Shown here piece by piece: positions 35,334 to 44,683 of a DNA stretch of 64,000 bases. Source of the stretch: Sulfurovum sp. FS08-3 (GTDB lineage: Bacteria > Campylobacterota > Campylobacteria > Campylobacterales > Sulfurovaceae). Each line of letters begins with the position of its first letter. Position 1 is the first letter of the stretch. Location of the stretch: contig JQIS01000058.1 in the NCBI GenBank assembly GCA_000830175.1, forward strand, positions 1-64,000, in the 5' to 3' direction. The notes under the pieces are model-generated. The model was not told where the DNA came from. It saw nothing but the letters and a program-made list of their open reading frames with translations, and did not search any database. Both the position numbers and the translations under genes were made by a program.

Positions 35334-36274
35334 GTGAAGAAATCGATTTTTCAGATATAACTAGAGATGACATTTTGAAAGCATTTATAAAATATGATGA
35401 AATGAAAATAAATAATCAGCTAAATAATCATAGACAAGCTAAAGACTATTTACTCTTTTGGAATAGTCAAGAATATCCACATAAATATATTGTTGGCATT
35501 GCTTATAGTTTAAAATACAATCAAGAACCGTTGGATAATACTTATTACAATTCTACGGGACATCATAAAAGAAGTGCTCAATGGTGTATTGAAAAAAATG
35601 GTTTTATTTTATATGCTGATAAAAAGTACAAAGAATATTTACAAAAAAAATATGATAATCAAAAAACTATTGATACATACTATTCTGATTTAAAAAAAGC
35701 AATAAAGATTTTTCAAAATATTGAAAAGTTGAAAAATAAAGATTTAAATGAAATTTTTAAAAGTATGAGCAATAGTGATGTAAGTTTTGAAGAGTATGAC
35801 AAGTCACAAAAGGAACTTGGATTTAACGATAAATCACTTTTTAATACACTAAAAACTAAAGCTAAAACATATTTGGAAGCAATTAAAGAAAACAACAATA
35901 CAGATAAAAATCAAGATGGAGATGATGAAATGCCAAAAAATCCAAAACAAACCCAACCACTAAACCAAATTTTATACGGACCTCCAGGGACTGGGAAAAC
36001 TTACAATACTATCAATAAGGCTTTGGAGGTTATTTATAATTGCAGAGAAAATGATATTTTGCAAAAGATTCAAGATGATACAAATATATCTCAAGAGTTA
36101 AAAGATATTAAAGATGAAAGAGAGATAGTAAAAAAGGTTTTTGAATACTATAAAGAACTAGGACAAATCGAGTTTGTAACTTTTCATCAAAGTTATGGAT
36201 ATGAGGAGTTTGTGGAGGGGATAAGAGCAGATTTAGGAAGCGGAGATATAAAATATAACAGGCTAATCGGTTAG
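35330..36274 (+). pseudogene. McrB-like GTPase, truncated after Walker A
   Basis: The 314-residue frame has an N-terminal DNA-recognition-like region. It then has QILYGPPGTGKTYNTINKAL (Walker A) and FVTFHQSYGYEEFVEGIR, the hallmark of McrB-type AAA+ motors. It ends at a stop inside the repeat aacaggctaatcggttagct (36258-36277), before Walker B, sensor and arginine-finger regions. No McrC nuclease follows. The intact protein would power cleavage of modified DNA. The remnant still has a good start (overlap with fic), so a short protein may be made. Confidence 0.82.
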
Positions 36275-36287
36275 CTCCTCCTGTTAC
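36258..36287. repeat. 27-bp structured repeat, copy 2, at the McrB breakpoint
   Basis: The segment reads aacaggctaatcggttagct then cctcctgtta. The internal gctaa-tcgg-ttagc hairpin sits inside the outer arms aacagg/cctgtt. The reverse complement matches 44-75 with one mismatch over 27 bases. It ends the McrB-like frame and precedes the decapitated TPR gene. Confidence 0.6.
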
Positions 36288-36324
36288 CAATCGTATCCAT
36301 AAGTGATGTTTTTCTCTATTCGGA

Positions 36325-37101
36325 TTGGTTTATGACTCCATTGGAGAGTACGATAAAGCACTGGAGTTTTATCAAAAGTCTCTTGTTATTTGGGAAGAAG
36401 TTTTGGGCAAGAAGCACCCCGATACTGCTACAAGTTACAATAATATCGGAGAGGTTTATAGAGTCAAAGGAGAGTATGATAAAGCACTGGAGTTTCATCA
36501 AAAGTCTCTTGCTATACGAGAAGAAGTTTTGGGCATAAAGCACCCCGATACTGCTACAAGCTACAATAATATCGGATTGGCTTATAAAGCCAAAGGAGAG
36601 TACGATAAAGCACTGGAGTTTTATCAAAAGTCTCTTGCTATACGAGAAGAAGTTTTGGACAAGAAGCACCCCCATACCGCACAAAGCTACAATAATATCG
36701 GAGCGATTTATGACTCCATTGGAGAGTACGACAAAGCACTGGAATTTTATCAAAAGTCTCTTGTTATTTGGGAAGAAGTTTTGGGTATAAAGCATCCCGA
36801 TACCGCAAGAAGCTACAATAATATCGGATTGGTTTATGACTCCATTGGAGAGTACGATAAAGCACTGGAGTTTTATCAAAAGTCTCTTGCTATTAGAGAA
36901 GAAGTTTTGGGCATAAAGCACCCCGATACTGCACAAAGCTACAATAATATCGCTGTTTTGTACTACAATATGCGAAACTACCCAAAGTCGGCTGAGTATA
37001 TGCAAAAAGCGGTGGATATTTGGGGGATGGTTTTACCTGCTAATCATCCAAATTTAATAAATTCCAAAAGAGATTTGGCGATGATTAAGAAGAAGTTGTA
37101 G
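36325..37101 (+). pseudogene. Tetratricopeptide-repeat protein, 5'-truncated, with near-identical tandem repeats
   Basis: About 258 residues consist of five 42-residue TPR units of the kinesin-light-chain/NB-ARC type (GEYDKALEFYQKSLAIREEV, then LGIKHPDTAxSYNNIG) plus a diverged last unit. At DNA level the 126-bp units are nearly identical (period 126 from about 36365 to 36869). No good start codon or ribosome binding site exists: the frame opens mid-repeat with a TTG after the McrB breakpoint. The original N-terminus, perhaps an effector or NTPase domain, is gone. Confidence 0.75.
36365..36960 (+). repeat. 126-bp tandem direct repeats (five units)
   Basis: The stretch gttttatcaaaagtctcttg recurs at 36365, 36617, 36743 and 36869, with a one-base variant at 36491, a strict 126-bp period. 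Units are mostly identical between copies. They encode TPRs, and copy number could change by recombination without altering the frame. Confidence 0.85.
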
Positions 37102-37170
37102 GGGCGATTGGTTAGGGTTGCCTATGGTTGGGTTTTGGTGGGGTGGCTATTGTATGTGTAAAACTAGGCT

Positions 37171-37272
37171 TTAGCCGAGGCTACGAAAAGATTTTAGAAA
37201 TTCTAAAACTTTTTGATTGGGTTGTTTCGAGATAAATTCAGAGATGATATTTGTATCTAGGAGATATTTCAA
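37171..37272 (-). pseudogene. N-terminal fragment of a PIN-domain toxin
   Basis: On the minus strand a TTG-initiated frame reads KYLLDTNIISEFISKQPNQK then VLEFLKSF. That is the typical first 30 residues of FitB/VapC PIN toxins with the first catalytic Asp. It then runs into the ctaggctttagccgaggctacg repeat and stops. About 100 residues of the usual 130-140 are missing. Confidence 0.65.
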
Positions 37273-37370
37273 AACTCAATCCTACCCCGATATGCCTCCT
37301 CATCCCTATCAAGAGATAGCGTACCAATTTGGCGATGTTGTGGGGCATCACTTGGGGTGCAATATCCAAC

Positions 37371-38495
37371 CTACCCCAACCTACTCACTACTCTCTTTTC
37401 ATCTATTAGTTCTCTTTTGGCTATCTCTTCCAAAAAAGTCGTAGCGTAAGCACCTTTGGGGAGGGTGAAATCGATGGTGAGGTGTTCTTTTTCTTTGCGG
37501 TATTCAAAGCTCAAATCCTCTACCCAAATCCATGCGTAGCGTCTATCGCCGTAGAGTGAGGAGAGGTGAATATCATCAAAAGGCTCTTCGAGTACTCTAG
37601 CATCGCTTACGGCTCGTTTGGTTTTGCTCCCTGCCAAAAGACCCGTGAGAGAAACCTTGCCTTGTGCAAACTCCAAAGCACAAAGTTGCAAATCACTACA
37701 ATAGTACTCTTTGCCGTTGGGGAGGCTTTGGAGATGCTCTCCAATGAAGAGTTTAAAGAAGTGGGGTTGTTGCAAAAGGGCTTCCACGAGGGGTTTGGGA
37801 TAGTTTAAGATTTTGGAGGCTTTTTCGGGTGAGTTGGCTTTGAGGGTGTGTGACAAAGCGATGCGACTGGCTAACCATTGATTGAAGAGATGGCTTTGAT
37901 AGGCACTTACTAGCAACTTCTCTTTTGCCCCTTTGAGCTTTTTGTTGGTGTGTGCGATTTTTTGACCTTGCTCGAAGCTTTTGCCATCTTCTCCGAAGCG
38001 TTGATAGCCAAAGTAGTTGGGAATGCCCTCTTTGAGCATCTGCTTGGTGAGCTTTTGAATCTCTTCAAAGGCTTTTGGCGTGACTTTGTGCAACACAATA
38101 GAAAACCGATTGGCTTTGAGCTGACCTATCTTGATGGGAAATTTGGAGTAAAACTTCTCTAGGATTTCGATTTTATCGGTGGTGAGATTTTTGAGCAACT
38201 CTTTTTCATGGATTTTGGGCAAAGAGATGTATTGAATGGCGGTAGCGTTTTTGTCTTTGAGTCCTGCATAGCCAATCTCTCGTTGGGCAATATTGGCAGC
38301 ATTGGCAAGGACGGAGATGAGTTTGAAGGTACTCATATCTCGTTTTTTGATCTTGAGTATCACATTAGAGCCACTATTGGCAAAGGGAAAAAGAGGAATC
38401 TCCTCTACAAAGAAACGCTCAATGCTTTGAGCAAAATCAAAAAAGATAGGTGGATGAGTGTAAGCGTATATTTTATTCATGGGGGATTGTAGCAT
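37371..38495 (-). CDS. truD: tRNA pseudouridine synthase D
   Basis: This protein of about 374 residues modifies U13 in tRNA-Glu. It shows the TruD motifs FYVEEIPLFPF-like near residue 30, GYAGLKDKNATAIQYISLP (catalytic Asp region), and FGYQRFG. The start at 38495 (AAGAG five bases upstream) is preferred, though an ATG at 38480 (MNKIYAY) is possible. It is a single gene at the edge of the repeat-rich segment. Confidence 0.9.
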   Translation of the reverse strand: MLQSPMNKIYAYTHPPIFFDFAQSIERFFVEEIPLFPFANSGSNVILKIKKRDMSTFKLISVLANAANIAQREIGYAGLKDKNATAIQYISLPKIHEKELLKNLTTDKIEILEKFYSKFPIKIGQLKANRFSIVLHKVTPKAFEEIQKLTKQMLKEGIPNYFGYQRFGEDGKSFEQGQKIAHTNKKLKGAKEKLLVSAYQSHLFNQWLASRIALSHTLKANSPEKASKILNYPKPLVEALLQQPHFFKLFIGEHLQSLPNGKEYYCSDLQLCALEFAQGKVSLTGLLAGSKTKRAVSDARVLEEPFDDIHLSSLYGDRRYAWIWVEDLSFEYRKEKEHLTIDFTLPKGAYATTFLEEIAKRELIDEKRVVSRLG

Positions 38496-38538
38496 AAGCA
38501 CTCTTGTATCTCGCTTTTTTGATTTTTTCTATTGCACA

Positions 38539-38868
38539 TTACTCCACATTCATTTTGGAAAAGAGTCGTATCACTGCAATACCACCGATAATAAGCCCCA
38601 TGCCCACAATGGCGGCTAGGTCGATTCGTTGATTGTAGAGATAAGCACCAATAAGGGTAATAAAAACAATACCCACCCCCGACCAAATCGCATAGGTAAT
38701 CCCAATAGGTAGATATTTCATGACGATAGTCAAAAGATAAAACGAAAGTGCATAGCCAATGATAACGACAAGTGAGGGGTAGAGCTTGGTAAAGCCCTCG
38801 CTCATCTTAAGTGCCGAAGTCGCCACCGTCTCAAAAACAATCGCCAAAAAGAGATAAAAGTACGCCAT
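38539..38868 (-). CDS. Small multidrug resistance (SMR) family transporter
   Basis: This 109-residue protein has four transmembrane helices and the SMR-defining glutamate in helix 1 (YLFLAIVFETVATSALK, Glu near 14). It also has the YAIWSGVGIVFITLIGAYLY segment. Dimers export quaternary ammonium compounds or guanidinium with proton antiport. It is three bases downstream of the DUF1456 gene and therefore probably co-transcribed with it. Confidence 0.9.
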   Translation of the reverse strand: MAYFYLFLAIVFETVATSALKMSEGFTKLYPSLVVIIGYALSFYLLTIVMKYLPIGITYAIWSGVGIVFITLIGAYLYNQRIDLAAIVGMGLIIGGIAVIRLFSKMNVE

Positions 38869-38871
38869 CTT

Positions 38872-39336
38872 CTACTCCTCGCCTACATAATTAAACTCTT
38901 CCAATCCTGCCAAAAAATCAAAAAGCATCTTGTCACTGCAAAGACGATAGTTTTTATGCCCCTCTTTGCGAAAGAGTGCGTTGATTTGGCTAGGACTCAA
39001 AGTCATATCGTTGAGTGCAAAAATCATCACTAGCTCATGGGTTTTGAGATTGAGAGCTACTCGAAGCTTTTTGAGTATCAAATTGTTATCAAGTGCCAAC
39101 TCCTCTTCGAGGCTATTGCTCATCTCGCCACGTTTTTTGATAATGAGTCCATCCAAAAAGAGTCCCAAATCCTCATAGGTAGCCTCTTGAAACTTTTTGG
39201 AGCGTTCATCTTGCAACAAAGCTCTTATCTCATCTTTGGTCTTGGGATAGTGTGCCAACTCGTAAATATGAGCTATATCATTGACGTTGAGATAGAGCGC
39301 TTTAGTGATACGCTCTAAAATTTTATTGGTTCTCAC
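38872..39336 (-). CDS. DUF1456 (YehS-like) protein
   Basis: This 154-residue protein is made of two similar helical halves (about residues 1-70 and 85-150). Each carries a LRxALNL..hElv.IFaL...LS.SqInALFRKEGHKNYR.C-type pattern, visible in TLSPSQINALFRKEGHKNYR. The family has no assigned function. It precedes the SMR gene and follows apt, all on the minus strand. Confidence 0.85.
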   Translation of the reverse strand: MRTNKILERITKALYLNVNDIAHIYELAHYPKTKDEIRALLQDERSKKFQEATYEDLGLFLDGLIIKKRGEMSNSLEEELALDNNLILKKLRVALNLKTHELVMIFALNDMTLSPSQINALFRKEGHKNYRLCSDKMLFDFLAGLEEFNYVGEE

Positions 39337-39344
39337 AATCTCTC

Positions 39345-39902
39345 CTAATCAAGTGTCAAAACGCTATAAACAGGAGTCGGGAAGCTCTCTCTTGCCCCCA
39401 AAAAGCCTAGCTCCAAAATAAAACAGCTCTCTACGCATTTAGCTCCTACTTGATTGATAAGCGTAGCTGCCGCTTTGGCTGTGCCTCCTGTGGCGATAAG
39501 GTCATCGATAAGCAATACATTGGCAGGATTTCCATGAGCAGCAATGCCCCCATCTCCAAAGGCATCGATATGAATCTCCACCTCATCAAAACCGTACTCT
39601 AGCGAATATTTTTGCGATACTGTCGTGTAGGGAAGTTTGCCCTTTTTGCGTACAGGTACAAATCCTACCCCCAATCTATCTGCCAAAATTGCCCCAAAGA
39701 TGAACCCACGAGCATCAATCCCAGCAATATAATCAAGCCCGTACGAAGCGTATCGTTTCTCCAAATGATCCATCAAGACCTTCAAAGCCTCTGGATTAGA
39801 CAAAAGTGTCGTAATGTCTTTGAACACAATCCCAGGTTTTGGAAAATCAGGAATATCTCGAATAGCACCTAAAAGTATCCCTTGTTCGTGTGGAGTTAGC
39901 AT
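39345..39902 (-). CDS. apt: Adenine phosphoribosyltransferase
   Basis: This protein of about 185 residues salvages adenine to AMP using PRPP. The PRPP-binding motif is [18 protein letters not shown], and the N-terminal part reads [20 protein letters not shown]. The start at 39902 (MLTPHEQG) is chosen because AGGA lies eight bases upstream. Longer starts would run into the upstream DUF89 gene. Confidence 0.93.
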   Translation of the reverse strand: MLTPHEQGILLGAIRDIPDFPKPGIVFKDITTLLSNPEALKVLMDHLEKRYASYGLDYIAGIDARGFIFGAILADRLGVGFVPVRKKGKLPYTTVSQKYSLEYGFDEVEIHIDAFGDGGIAAHGNPANVLLIDDLIATGGTAKAAATLINQVGAKCVESCFILELGFLGARESFPTPVYSVLTLD

Positions 39903-39927
39903 AGTCATTTTCCTTTTTTTATCATTA

Positions 39928-40812
39928 TTATAGTCTTTTGAATCTTTTAACTTGCCCAATAGCCTTGCAAATAATACTCCCAATAGCTTCTCCTATCGCA
40001 TGAGCTACAACGGAGCATTTGACTTTGAGCAAAAAGAAGATAGGGTAATCTTTTTCTTGATTGAGACACTCATAGTTGCCCATTCCTTTGGAGATAATCA
40101 CATCGGCACACCTAAAGAGTTGCTTGGCTTGGGGTGTCAAATCCTCTACTATGATGCAAGGAGTCGCTACACCGCTATTGATGATGGTTGCTACTTCATC
40201 TATTTGGGCTTCAATCGCCTCTTCGTAGGTAACATCATTGATAATCGCATGACCTCTTGTGAAATAGTAAATCTCTAGCCATGGAAAGAGTTTTTTGAGT
40301 GTCGTTATGTAAATCTTGTCAAAAATATGCTCCCCTGCGTTATCGGCTAGATAGACTACCCTTTGAGCCTTTTGCAAACTATCAAAAAGTTTATCGCTAT
40401 CATCAATAGCAAAGGGGGTATGGAGGACTTTTTCTATCTCCTCATGCAAATCAAAGCGTATGTGCGAAGCTAAATCAATGACATTACCCGCTACGGCGAT
40501 TTTGGTAGCATCCACAAAGAGATTGTTGCTCTCATCGAGTAGCTTTTGAGCAAAAGGGAGTAGGCTTAACGCCTCAAGGGTTGAATGGGCTTTGACCTCT
40601 TTGTAAATATCGGTTGTGTTGAGCAGTTTGGCGATGGATTCATACATCATCGTAGCATTTTGAGGAGGATTGTGATGCATGGAAAATTTGGGTACGAAGC
40701 TACTAGCCCTATCCAATACCGCTTTGGCTTGGGTGTCGCCTAGATGGAGTTCTTGGGTGATGCGATAGGCTTGATTGAAGATACAGCTGATACATTGCGG
40801 AGAGATATTCAT
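39928..40812 (-). CDS. DUF89 / ARMT1-like protein
   Basis: This 294-residue protein of the DUF89 family (metal-dependent damage-control phosphatases) starts with the cysteine pair motif [16 protein letters not shown]. It carries the conserved [17 protein letters not shown] and [14 protein letters not shown] segments, where Asp and Asn bind metal. Family members act on phosphometabolites or similar damaged compounds. It is one base from the Uma2 gene and 25 bases before apt. Confidence 0.87.
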   Translation of the reverse strand: MNISPQCISCIFNQAYRITQELHLGDTQAKAVLDRASSFVPKFSMHHNPPQNATMMYESIAKLLNTTDIYKEVKAHSTLEALSLLPFAQKLLDESNNLFVDATKIAVAGNVIDLASHIRFDLHEEIEKVLHTPFAIDDSDKLFDSLQKAQRVVYLADNAGEHIFDKIYITTLKKLFPWLEIYYFTRGHAIINDVTYEEAIEAQIDEVATIINSGVATPCIIVEDLTPQAKQLFRCADVIISKGMGNYECLNQEKDYPIFFLLKVKCSVVAHAIGEAIGSIICKAIGQVKRFKRL

Positions 40813-41367
40813 CTATTTGCCTCTGTAACGTCTAAAGATAGCCTCAAAATCAAACGCCACAGAGCATCCATTGATGTCAAAATGGTAAGTTTCATTGTCG
40901 TAGTCCCCCTCTTTGCGATAGACTCCATCACGCAATCGATAGAGTTTGGCTTTGAGCAAATCGGGATAGACGATGCAGTAGTACTCCACTCCCTCGTTTT
41001 GATAGATTTCAAATTTGATACGCTCATCACGCACACCTGAACTTTTGGAGAGAACCTCAAAAATCACTTTGGGAGCTTTGGTGAGGTAATCATCAGGCTC
41101 ATAGCATACCACTACGCAATCGGGGATAAGTACCGTTGATTGATTGATTCGCCACTCTGCTTCAATAATAGCTACACAACTTCCTTTGCACACCTCTAGG
41201 GCATCGTCTAATTGTTTAAAAATTTTTCCATTTATGACTTGATGTTTTGTTACGGGTGCAGGTGCCATGGCATAAGCGATACCACCAATAAGCTCCCATT
41301 TTCCATCCCAACTGACGTAATCCATAATAGTGTAGTAGGGCAAATACTCCTCTTTTAACGCTCCCAT
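40813..41367 (-). CDS. Uma2-family (DUF820) putative endonuclease, second copy
   Basis: This 184-residue protein has PDCVVVCYEPDD and VIFEVLSKSSGVRDERIKFE, including the Asp and Glu of the PD-(D/E)xK-like site. It also has a YQNEGVEYYCIVYPD helix-strand. It is a distant paralogue of the protein encoded at 17565-18128. Its function is unknown. It starts within the 3' debris of a DnaQ-like gene. Confidence 0.8.
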   Translation of the reverse strand: MGALKEEYLPYYTIMDYVSWDGKWELIGGIAYAMAPAPVTKHQVINGKIFKQLDDALEVCKGSCVAIIEAEWRINQSTVLIPDCVVVCYEPDDYLTKAPKVIFEVLSKSSGVRDERIKFEIYQNEGVEYYCIVYPDLLKAKLYRLRDGVYRKEGDYDNETYHFDINGCSVAFDFEAIFRRYRGK

Positions 41368-41525
41368 AGCGACTCCTTTTGGTTTTTTTTGATTATAGCA
41401 TATTTTGGATTGGGTTCAAACTTTTTAATCTTTTTGGGAAGATGATGGTAGGTTTCGTACGTCACTATAGCATCGTAATAGGCTTTATGGTGTCTTAGAT
41501 GGCAAACATTGACTTGTAATAATAT
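41355..41525 (-). pseudogene. C-terminal fragment of a DnaQ-like 3'-5' exonuclease
   Basis: The minus strand reads CHLRHHKAYYDAIVTYETYH then HLPKKIKKFEPNPKYAI. This is the end of an epsilon-type exonuclease domain with the HxxAxxDA motif (last metal-binding His/Asp). The upstream exonuclease motifs are absent. The frame overlaps the start of the Uma2 gene by a few codons and the end of the small membrane-protein frame. Confidence 0.65.
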
Positions 41526-41742
41526 TGCCAAACCCCTCTTTGATGAAGCGTGTATAGTATCGGTTGCTCTTTTTTTGAGGATAAATCAAATAGTAGAAGC
41601 TAGGAAAACGATACTCCATGTAGGATATTTTTTGTTGCTCCAAATAAGAGTTTTGTATCTGCTTAAAGGAGTAATCGAGCATATCAATCAAAAAAGCTAA
41701 AATAACCAATGCAATAGCAAAAGCTTTGAGAAATTTTTTCAC
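41485..41742 (-). CDS. Small single-pass membrane protein, possibly truncated
   Basis: This is an 85-residue frame with one N-terminal membrane helix (FLKAFAIALVILAFLIDMLD) and a basic, tyrosine-rich remainder. The last residues overlap DnaQ-like debris in another frame, so the natural C-terminus may have been lost. It lies nine bases after the MscS gene in the same direction. I do not recognise it. Confidence 0.5.
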   Translation of the reverse strand: MKKFLKAFAIALVILAFLIDMLDYSFKQIQNSYLEQQKISYMEYRFPSFYYLIYPQKKSNRYYTRFIKEGFGNIITSQCLPSKTP

Positions 41743-41751
41743 CCCAAAGCT

Positions 41752-43626
41752 CTATTGCTCATTTTGCTCTTCATCCATTGTATTGGATTGACTATCTTGA
41801 GGCACATAGAGGCTTACAGAAGGGAAAGCAAACTCTAGGTTGTTGTTTTTGAAAATATCGGCTATTTTGAACATAATATCTTGTTTGACTTCGAGGTAAT
41901 CGATCCAATGGACACTTCTTGAGAAGCAATAGACCATAATATTGATACTCGAATCTCCAAAGCTATCAAGATAGACTAGCAGTGTGGTTTTGACTCCTCT
42001 TGCATCCTCTTTGGAGATAAGGCGTAGCGATTTCTCTTTGTGGGTTTTGAATTGTGTCTTGCTTGAAGCAATATCGGGGTGTTCAAAGAGCATCTCTTTG
42101 ATCTCTTCAATGGCTTTTTTAATATCATCAAAGTTGGAGTTGTAAGTTACACCCAGATACATTTTGATACGTCGCCCGATGATACGTTTGCTCCAGTTTG
42201 TCACACTGTTGTTGGCAATGGTGAGATTGGGGACGCTAATAAGGGCATTATCAAAGGTTCTAATGGTGGTACTTCGTATCCCAATCTCTACCACCGTCCC
42301 CTCATCATTGCCTACTTTAATCCAATCGCCTTGCGAAAAGGGGTTATCAAGCAAGATAGAGAGTGAACCCAAAAAATTAGCCAAAGTATCACGTGCCGCA
42401 AAAGCAATGGCAAGTGAACCAATCCCTAGCCCCGAAAGAATAGCCGTAAGCTCTACTCCGTAGGTTTTGAGTATCAATAAAACTCCTATCAAAAAGACAA
42501 CAAAATTGATGAGTTTAACCAAAAGATTAATAATCTCAGTGCGGTAGGTTCTCTCTCTTTGACTAAAGGAGTTGATTTTAATAACCGATACGGTGTAGAT
42601 GATTTTGTGTACCAAATAGGTCACAAGTACAATATAGGTCACGATGAAAAATTTGCGACTCTCATCAACATTAGCACCCACGCCTAGCATGATATCGCTT
42701 ATCATATCAATACCAAAGACGATAATGAGGAGTCGAATCGTATTTTGAAACTCCTTGATGATGTATGAGGTATCATCTGTGCCTAACTTAAAATATTTGA
42801 GTACAAGATGTATCACCCAATAGTATAGAGTACTCAAAAGCAACACCCAAAAGACAATCAATCCAATCATAACGAGTTTGGTAGTATTGAGTCCTATATG
42901 CTCTAGCTTAGGGTCAAGTTTTTTGGCAAATTGGGATTGTCCAATCGAAAAACCAATAGAGTCGAGTCCAAATGTCGTGTAGATTTTACTTTTATAAAGG
43001 GTATCTTGATAAGTTAAAATATATTTACGCATATCGTTATTGATAGCAATGAGATAGTTTAATTTATCGTTGTATTTGTTGATGTCGGCAAGTATCTCTT
43101 CATCATCATAGAGTACATTTTCGTAGAGTTTTGCAAAATCCTCCTCATTCATTATCGTATTTTTATTCTCTAGCGTAATGCGATCAAGCTCCTCATTAAA
43201 CTGCTGTTTGGTAGCCATATAGGTAGAGAGAACCGTACCACGAATCAACTCAAAAAAGTTTTCTACCAATTGATAGTATTTAAGCTTCAATGAGTCTCGA
43301 TGTACCTGATCCAAACGGTTGATTTTTCGATTTTTCTTGATAGCCCCTCGGAGTGATTTGATTTCACCTTGATGAGGAATAGGCAAGGAGAGAATCCTCT
43401 CCCTCTCATTCATGACTGTGTTAAAAAAGCTCTTTTGATTCTCTTCTAGCTCATTTTGAAAACTCTTAAGCTTCACTTCGGAGGCATTGAGGTCTTTCAT
43501 TTTGGCATAGACAGAAGATTGCCAAGCAATATATTGGCTAATAGGGTTATCGCCGTTGGCACCATAGAGTGCATTCAAGAGTAAAAAGAGCAGTGTTATT
43601 AAAGCTTTTTTCATAAACATTCTCAC
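41752..43626 (-). CDS. Large MscS-family mechanosensitive channel
   Basis: This protein of about 620 residues has a signal peptide (LITLLFLLLNALYGANG) and a periplasmic coiled-coil region to about residue 240. Four to five membrane helices follow. The pore helix reads LTAILSGLGIGSLAIAFAAR, and the beta-domain reads WIKVGNDEGTVVEIGIRSTT with an NSVTNWSKR tail. Such channels relieve osmotic stress. An ATG at 43614 is an alternative start and fits the signal peptide better. Confidence 0.9.
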   Translation of the reverse strand: MRMFMKKALITLLFLLLNALYGANGDNPISQYIAWQSSVYAKMKDLNASEVKLKSFQNELEENQKSFFNTVMNERERILSLPIPHQGEIKSLRGAIKKNRKINRLDQVHRDSLKLKYYQLVENFFELIRGTVLSTYMATKQQFNEELDRITLENKNTIMNEEDFAKLYENVLYDDEEILADINKYNDKLNYLIAINNDMRKYILTYQDTLYKSKIYTTFGLDSIGFSIGQSQFAKKLDPKLEHIGLNTTKLVMIGLIVFWVLLLSTLYYWVIHLVLKYFKLGTDDTSYIIKEFQNTIRLLIIVFGIDMISDIMLGVGANVDESRKFFIVTYIVLVTYLVHKIIYTVSVIKINSFSQRERTYRTEIINLLVKLINFVVFLIGVLLILKTYGVELTAILSGLGIGSLAIAFAARDTLANFLGSLSILLDNPFSQGDWIKVGNDEGTVVEIGIRSTTIRTFDNALISVPNLTIANNSVTNWSKRIIGRRIKMYLGVTYNSNFDDIKKAIEEIKEMLFEHPDIASSKTQFKTHKEKSLRLISKEDARGVKTTLLVYLDSFGDSSINIMVYCFSRSVHWIDYLEVKQDIMFKIADIFKNNNLEFAFPSVSLYVPQDSQSNTMDEEQNEQ

Positions 43627-43693
43627 TTAATAAGATATAATTGCACTCAAATTATATAGATAGATTATTAAATCAAGCTTTGGAAGGGCAATT

Positions 43694-44052
43694 ATGGAAC
43701 ATCTTAATACTTTGGAAGACTACCTCTCGCAAGATATTGCCGATATGCACCCCTCCGAAATTGCCAAAGTGTTGCGTGAACTGAGCGATGAAGAGTTTGC
43801 ACAATACATTCACAAAATCCCTACCGAGCTTCTTGCTTATGTCGTTTTTGAGCTTCCTGATCGTTATTTTGGTGAGATTATCGACAATGTTGCTACAGAG
43901 GATTTGACCTGTTCGATTCAAGAACTCGAAAGTGACGACAAAACAGACTTTATGAAGTACCTTGAAGAGTACGATGAGCAAAAGGCTCAAGAGGTCTTTG
44001 AAGCACTTGATCAAAACGAACAAGAAGAGATTTTAGAACTCAAAAAATACGA
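43694..44052 (+). pseudogene. mgtE: N-terminal domain of Mg2+ transporter MgtE, truncated
   Basis: The first about 120 residues are the cytosolic MgtE superhelical N-domain (DIADMHPSEIAKVLRELSDE; ILELKKYDEN). The CBS domains and five-helix pore are absent. After KYDEN the sequence diverges and the frame ends at 44104. The rest of the region is the 3' half of a DNA methyltransferase. A deletion joining the two genes would explain this. A good start is retained, so a short fusion peptide may still be made. Confidence 0.82.
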
Positions 44053-44055
44053 TGA

Positions 44056-44607
44056 GAATTTGATTTTAATAAACTTGAAAAAAAATCACCCGTGCGTATT
44101 GTAGATATTTTGGAAAAAGATGGAAGTTTTGACTATTTAGAAGAGGGCGAATATACATTGATAGAAAATCCTAAAAAACAGCCATCGGGGCTTATTTTTT
44201 GTGGCTATCGCAATAAAAATATTCGCATCAACGGCACAAGAGAAAATACACAACACCTCTCAAGGGTACACAAACAACCCAATAGAATCTATGATGCCAA
44301 TGGAACGCACCCGACAATCGCCTCACAAGAGTCCGCAGGAAGGTATTTTATCTATCATGAGGGCAGAGTTAGAAAATTAACCATTACGGAGTGTTTTAGA
44401 TTGATGGGTTTTAGGGATGATTTCAAACTCATTGGTTCAAAAGCCAATCTCTATAATCGCATTGGAAACTCCGTCGTTGTACCCATGATAGAGGCTATCG
44501 CCAAAGAGATTAAATCTCAAATTTTAGATGCTCAAAATAAAAAAGAGTTTATTCCTCAGTCACTCTTTGATATGAGTTATAGGGATTATGCTTACGGTAG
44601 CTACTAG
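44056..44607 (+). pseudogene. C-terminal part of a C5-cytosine DNA methyltransferase
   Basis: An open frame of about 183 codons covers the target-recognition region and the final motifs. These include GTHPTIASQESAGRYFI, RKLTITECFRLMGF (motif IX region) and NLYNRIGNSVVVPMIEAIAK (motif X). Motifs I-VIII, including the catalytic PCQ cysteine, are missing. The sequence joins the MgtE remnant at about 44052-44060. The protein cannot be active alone. Confidence 0.85.
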
Positions 44608-44683
44608 ATAAGAGATACCTAATATCAGTGATGCTATAAGCACTAATTGGATAAAATACACTCTTACAAAATCAAAAGGTTAA

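Noticed and set aside
36316-37005. 229-codon minus-strand frame opposite the TPR array
   Set aside because: It is a repetitive shadow of the 126-bp TPR repeats, with no start signal.
36325-37101. Possible CRISPR array because of regular spacing
   Set aside because: The repeats are contiguous 126-bp coding units without unique spacers; no cas genes are present. No CRISPR array was seen anywhere in the window.
37217-37444. 75-codon plus-strand frame (contains SYPDMPPHPYQEIAYQFG)
   Set aside because: It overlaps the PIN fragment and the end of truD, and I recognise no family; it could be gene debris but support is too weak.
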